A stretch of 64,000 bases of DNA from JAKACA01 sp963769255 (GTDB taxonomy: Bacteria > Actinomycetota > Acidimicrobiia > Acidimicrobiales > Bog-793): NCBI GenBank assembly GCA_963769255.1, contig CAVYKV010000001.1, positions 1,674,001 through 1,738,000 of the forward strand, in the 5' to 3' direction. A program made the position numbers and the translations under genes. The notes under the pieces are model-generated. The model was not told the origin of the DNA. It was given only the letters and a program-made list of their open reading frames with translations, and did not search any database. The first letter of the stretch is position 1, and every line of letters starts with the position of its first letter. This document shows positions 60,812 through 64,000 of the stretch, one piece after another.

Positions 60812-61839
60812 GCCGCACCCGCCAGAGCCGCCGCCGGGTTCTCCACCAGCAGCACGTGCTGGGCGTCCGCATCGAGGCCGAAACGGTCCATCACCGGCAC
60901 GACGTCGCGCAGGATGTGGGCGTAGCCCTCGCCCCCGTAACGGACGAGGTGGGTCTTCGAGTAGATGTCGTGCGACATGAGGACCTTGCGGAGCTGGCCG
61001 AGGTCGGCGACGCCGCGGATGAGCCGCAGGCGGCCGGCGTCGTTCGGCATGGGGAAGTCCGAGTACGGGTAGAAGCTCGACTCGAAGCCGAAGAGGTCGA
61101 GCGAGGCGTAGGCGCCCCGTCCGGCCAGCTCGGCGATCGCCTCCGGGTTGTCCAGCGTCCGGTCGAGGTGGCAGAGCACGACGCGGCCAGGATCGGCGCC
61201 CGCCCGCTCCGCCTCGTCGAGTGCCCAGCGAGGGCCGTCCGGGTGCCGGCCGGGGTGGATGATGAGCGTCCGTCCCGTGGCGGCTTGGGCCCTGGAGGCC
61301 GCCACGAGGGCCTTGTGCTCACAGTCGACGGCGGGCCAACTGAGGGCGATCTCCCCGATGACGCCGGAACGCACGCTCCGTCCCTCGACGACGGCGGCCC
61401 CCTCCAAGCAGTCGGTGACGACGATCTCGGCCAGTTGCTCGACGCTCGCCTCGTGTACCACGTCGTCGTGGTACTCGTGGTCGTAGTAGCCCCCGCCCAT
61501 GATGACGTTGACGCCGCTTCGCTCCGCGATGGCCACGAGCCCCTCCGGGTTCCGGCGCAGGCAGCGCGGCGTGACCTCGACGATCGTCCCGCCTCCTGCG
61601 GCTCCGAAGAGCCGGAGCTCGTCGACGGCTTCGCTCACCGAGTCGAGGACGAGGCAGTGGGGGTTGTCGTCGTTTCGCCGTGATTGGTAGTAGTTGTGGA
61701 GGGCGAGCGGCTCGGCGAGGTGTCCCGTGCGACGGTGCTCCTCCGTGCGGGTGTCGACGAGGAGGTGCTCGTGGATGAGGGTGGCACCCAGCTCGCCGAC
61801 CGGCACGGGTCCGAGGACTGTCTCGACGTGGCTGTCCAT
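60808..61839 (-). CDS. Phosphotriesterase-related amidohydrolase
   Basis: A 343-residue TIM-barrel metal hydrolase of the PTE/PHP family. Ligands can be read: LIHEHLLVD (His-x-His), the bridging GVIGEIALSW (Glu as in PHP, in place of carboxylated Lys), LIIHPGRHP, VVLCHLDRT and the catalytic Asp in LMSHDIYSKT. It may be a lactonase or an amide/ester hydrolase rather than a phosphotriesterase. ATG at 61839 follows AAGGGAG. It is the first gene of an operon with the diaminohexanoate dehydrogenase-like gene. Confidence 0.88.
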   Translation of the reverse strand: MDSHVETVLGPVPVGELGATLIHEHLLVDTRTEEHRRTGHLAEPLALHNYYQSRRNDDNPHCLVLDSVSEAVDELRLFGAAGGGTIVEVTPRCLRRNPEGLVAIAERSGVNVIMGGGYYDHEYHDDVVHEASVEQLAEIVVTDCLEGAAVVEGRSVRSGVIGEIALSWPAVDCEHKALVAASRAQAATGRTLIIHPGRHPDGPRWALDEAERAGADPGRVVLCHLDRTLDNPEAIAELAGRGAYASLDLFGFESSFYPYSDFPMPNDAGRLRLIRGVADLGQLRKVLMSHDIYSKTHLVRYGGEGYAHILRDVVPVMDRFGLDADAQHVLLVENPAAALAGAA

Positions 61840-62069
61840 CAGGTGCGCTCCCTTTGGTGGGGGCCAGGGGAGGGCATCACTCGGCGTCCTCCGCCCTTCC
61901 CGCTCGTGACGGGCGCCGAGCCTAGGGGCGGCTCTCGGGGCCTGCAAGGCATCGGGGCTTGGTCATCGGGCCCGCAACCCCGCCGCCCGAGCCGGTGCTT
62001 GCCGGGGCCGCGGCCGGGACCACGGGCTGCCGACGATGGCGGGCGGCGGCTACGTACAGTTGCGCCGGC

Positions 62070-63314
62070 GTGCAGACGACGACTCCGACCGACATGGCCA
62101 TCCCTGCGCGCCCGGCTCTGCTCGGCACCGAGCCGCCGGCGAGCGGATCGATTGCTCGACGCCTTCAGCCGAGGACGCTGGCCGCAGCCGCTGCGGTCCT
62201 GAGCCTCCTCTCGAGCGCAGCGTGCCTCGTGACCCTCGACATCTTCCTACCGGGGCGCTCGTCTCTGTCCGCCGCCCTCATGCAATGGGACGCTGGTTGG
62301 TGGCGCGCCGTCGCCCTACACGGCTACTGGAACCCTGCCAACGCCCTCAACGGACGGCACGTCGTCTATTTCCCGCTGCTCCCGCTCCTCGAGCGCTTCG
62401 GGCGCGACGTCACGGGCTCCCTCGAACTGTTCGTCGTCGGGGTCAACATCGCCGCCCAGGCGGTCGCCGCCGTCCTCCTCTTCTACATCGCCCGCCACAA
62501 CGGTGCGAAGGACGGCGAGGCGCTCGGATGGGTGGCGCTCTTCGTCGTGAGCCCGCCCGTCGTCTTCGACGTCATGGGCTACGACATCGCCCTCCTCACG
62601 CTGTTTCTCGTGGCGGCGTTGTTCCTGGCGCAGCGCCACCACCCCTGGTGGGCCGCCGTCGCCCTCGGGCTGTCCTCGGCGACAAACCCAATCGGAATTG
62701 CCTTTGCGGCCGGCTTCGCCGTGTGGTCGATGATCGAGCTCGTGCGGGCGCCGGCGCTCTCGGGGCGCTCGCTGCCGAGCTTTGTCGGACAGATCGGGGT
62801 GAGCTTCTCCGGCATCCTCGCCTACATGCTTTACCTGCAGGTCCGCTTCGATGCCCCCTTCTCCTTCTACGAGGCGGCCCGCTTCTGGGCACCGGATCGA
62901 CCGTTCGGAGTGATGATGGGGCGCATCCTCACCTTCAGACCGGTCCGGGGCTCGATCTTGCGGTTCGTGGCCGAACCCTACGGAGCCCACACGAGCCAGC
63001 TCATCGATGCCGGTGCCACCGTCGTCGTGATGGCCCTCGTCATCGGCCTCTTCGTCAGTGAGGGAGGCGTGCGGACGCTCGGGTTCTGGACGCTGGCCGC
63101 CGTCTTGCTGCTCGCCCAAGTCGAGTCGTCCCGCCTCGGCTTCGAGGAGTCGACGACCCGGTTCGTGCTCCCCGCCGCCTTCGGTGCCGGCGCCGTGGCG
63201 AGCGTCTGCCGGCTCCTCACGCGGCCCGTGGCGCTCGCCATCGCTGCCGTCGTCCTCGCGGCCGGAACGGTCTTCTTCCTCCACAACCTCGCCACGGGGC
63301 AGTGGGTCGATTGA
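62070..63314 (+). CDS. GT-C-type membrane glycosyltransferase-like protein
   Basis: A protein of about 414 residues with about ten membrane segments. Between the first two lies LMQWDAGWWRAVALHGYW, and soon after YFPLLPLLERFG, which resemble the PIG-V/PIG-M and DUF2029 type GT-C mannosyltransferases that use polyprenyl-phosphate sugars. The acceptor is unknown. The start may be GTG at 62070 (TACAGT 9 nt upstream) or ATG at 62094. Confidence 0.78.
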   Translation: MQTTTPTDMAIPARPALLGTEPPASGSIARRLQPRTLAAAAAVLSLLSSAACLVTLDIFLPGRSSLSAALMQWDAGWWRAVALHGYWNPANALNGRHVVYFPLLPLLERFGRDVTGSLELFVVGVNIAAQAVAAVLLFYIARHNGAKDGEALGWVALFVVSPPVVFDVMGYDIALLTLFLVAALFLAQRHHPWWAAVALGLSSATNPIGIAFAAGFAVWSMIELVRAPALSGRSLPSFVGQIGVSFSGILAYMLYLQVRFDAPFSFYEAARFWAPDRPFGVMMGRILTFRPVRGSILRFVAEPYGAHTSQLIDAGATVVVMALVIGLFVSEGGVRTLGFWTLAAVLLLAQVESSRLGFEESTTRFVLPAAFGAGAVASVCRLLTRPVALAIAAVVLAAGTVFFLHNLATGQWVD

Positions 63315-63874
63315 CGTCGAAGCACGTTGGGGCGGGCGGTGCCCGCAAGCGAGGGCGGTTCGGAGCCCGCCGCCTCCTCGCCGCCGCCGTGGCCGTCTGG
63401 ACGGTGGCCGCCATCGCCATCCCGCTCTCCTCGTCGCTGCCGTCCGCCCTCCGAACGTCGGGTTCCGTCCGCCGCCTGCACGACCAGCTCACCCTCCTCG
63501 GCTCCGGGTGGACGGGTGCCATCGACCTGTCCGCTGCGACCCGGGGTTCGGGTCCGGGCGCTTGGGAGTGGTCGATCGGGCACAGCTCGACGATCCACAT
63601 CCCCGAGGCTTGGGGCGGCGTTGCGCTCGAACTGTTCCCGGCGGCCTGCCCGGGCGGTCGTCGGCAGCGAGTCATCTTCGGGGGCCCCGCGTCGAGCGCC
63701 CGGAAGGTGCTCGTCCTTCACAGTGGCTTTCACTGGTACGACATCCGCCTCGGGTTCCTCCATGGCGGACGCCCGTTGCGCCTGACGTACGGCTGTGTGG
63801 TGCAGCCCCGCGGTGTTCTCCATCCCGAGGAGGTCGCCGTCGCCGTGGCCGGCTTGCAGGTCGGGAGGCCGTGA
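63302..63874 (+). CDS. Membrane-anchored hypothetical protein
   Basis: A protein of about 190 residues. A basic N-terminus (KHVGAGGARKRGRFGARR) is followed by one membrane segment (LLAAAVAVWTVAAIAIPLSS) and an outside domain of about 135 residues rich in Gly and Trp (GPGAWEWSIGHSSTIHI, SGFHWYDIRLGF) with two Cys (AACPGG, TYGCVV). I do not recognise the family. It overlaps the end of the GT-C-like gene, so the two are likely co-expressed and may work together. TTG at 63311 is another start. Confidence 0.65.
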   Translation: MGRLTSKHVGAGGARKRGRFGARRLLAAAVAVWTVAAIAIPLSSSLPSALRTSGSVRRLHDQLTLLGSGWTGAIDLSAATRGSGPGAWEWSIGHSSTIHIPEAWGGVALELFPAACPGGRRQRVIFGGPASSARKVLVLHSGFHWYDIRLGFLHGGRPLRLTYGCVVQPRGVLHPEEVAVAVAGLQVGRP

Positions 63875-63951
63875 GCAAACGTTGGGAGCGATCGTTGTCT
63901 GCGCGGTCGGCCGACGGACCGTAGCCTTGTCGCAAGGCGCGGAGGTGCGAC

Positions 63952-64000
63952 ATGCGTTGTGACAGCTGCGGAGTCGAGAATCGAGTCGGCGGGAGGTTCT
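63952..64000 (+). CDS. Start of a zinc-ribbon protein (truncated by the window)
   Basis: Only 16 residues are visible, MRCDSCGVENRVGGRF. The CxxC zinc-ribbon opening with NRxGxRF is typical of actinobacterial adenylate cyclase/LuxR-ATPase proteins and other zinc-ribbon proteins. GGAGGTG precedes the ATG by a few nt. The remainder lies outside the window. Confidence 0.6.
   Translation, partial: MRCDSCGVENRVGGRF

Overview
This is a high-GC chromosomal window of actinobacterial type. Lineage markers are a WhiB-like regulator, a mec-cysO-cysM cysteine cluster, a PimB'-like glycosyltransferase, an F420-type LLM oxidoreductase, a very large LuxR/ATPase (LAL) regulator, many GTG starts and many TANNNT boxes 6-8 nt upstream of start codons (leaderless-type promoters). 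The class Acidimicrobiia or a deep-branching relative is a plausible home, but this is inferred from gene content only. Almost all of the window is ordinary chromosome; one insertion sequence and one small decayed integrated region stand out.

Layout. 0-5.6 kb: DUF2277 gene, then the NAD-dependent formate dehydrogenase operon fdsG-fdsB-fdsA-fdsD with overlapping stops and starts. 5.7-9.8 kb: SPFH/NfeD membrane pair, small MscS channel, small membrane protein, MFS transporter. 9.8-10.2 kb: non-coding stretch with two strong hairpins. 10.2-18.8 kb: two uncharacterised genes, VOC proteins, a UvrA-like double ATPase, an AraC regulator, a TetR-MFS efflux pair with a perfect operator palindrome, and a flavin disulfide-reductase-like enzyme. 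18.7-28.1 kb: GH15 glycosidase, TetR regulator with divergent cupin and SnoaL genes, BBE-type flavoprotein, LAL regulator, DUF4242 and VOC genes. 28.3-30.0 kb: tmRNA and its partner SmpB. 30.1-33.5 kb: cysteine biosynthesis by sulfur carrier protein (JAMM protease, CysO, CysM), then rph and rdgB. 33.4-43.4 kb: D-threonine-aldolase-like enzyme, DUF885 protein, GT4 glycosyltransferase, SRPBCC protein, glucokinase, LLM oxidoreductase, aminotransferase, acyltransferase and glycerol kinase. 43.6-45.0 kb: IS110-family element. 45.2-49.5 kb: class II (B12-dependent) ribonucleotide reductase interrupted by a 401-residue LAGLIDADG intein. 49.5-53.1 kb: nucleobase salvage (phosphoribosyltransferase, cytosine-deaminase-like enzyme, upp) with an amidase and a BKACE enzyme. 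53.1-57.5 kb: BNR protein, frameshifted HMG-CoA lyase, single-domain riboflavin kinase, tRNA-His, tRNA-Lys with an integrase remnant, WhiB, and a MazE-type antitoxin with a broken MazF. 57.6-64.0 kb: secreted beta-propeller, Pr6Pr membrane protein, frameshifted 3,5-diaminohexanoate dehydrogenase in an operon with a phosphotriesterase-like hydrolase, a GT-C-type membrane protein, and the start of a zinc-ribbon protein.

Most noteworthy: the CysO carrier ends in Gly-Gly-Ser-Phe, so it should need cleavage by the adjacent JAMM protease before it can work; the NrdJ intein has Arg instead of His next to its terminal Asn; the IS110 transposase has its Shine-Dalgarno in a hairpin arm, next to where a bridge RNA would be expected; and three genes within 6 kb (hmgL, mazF, kdd-like) each carry a break of the same +1 type.
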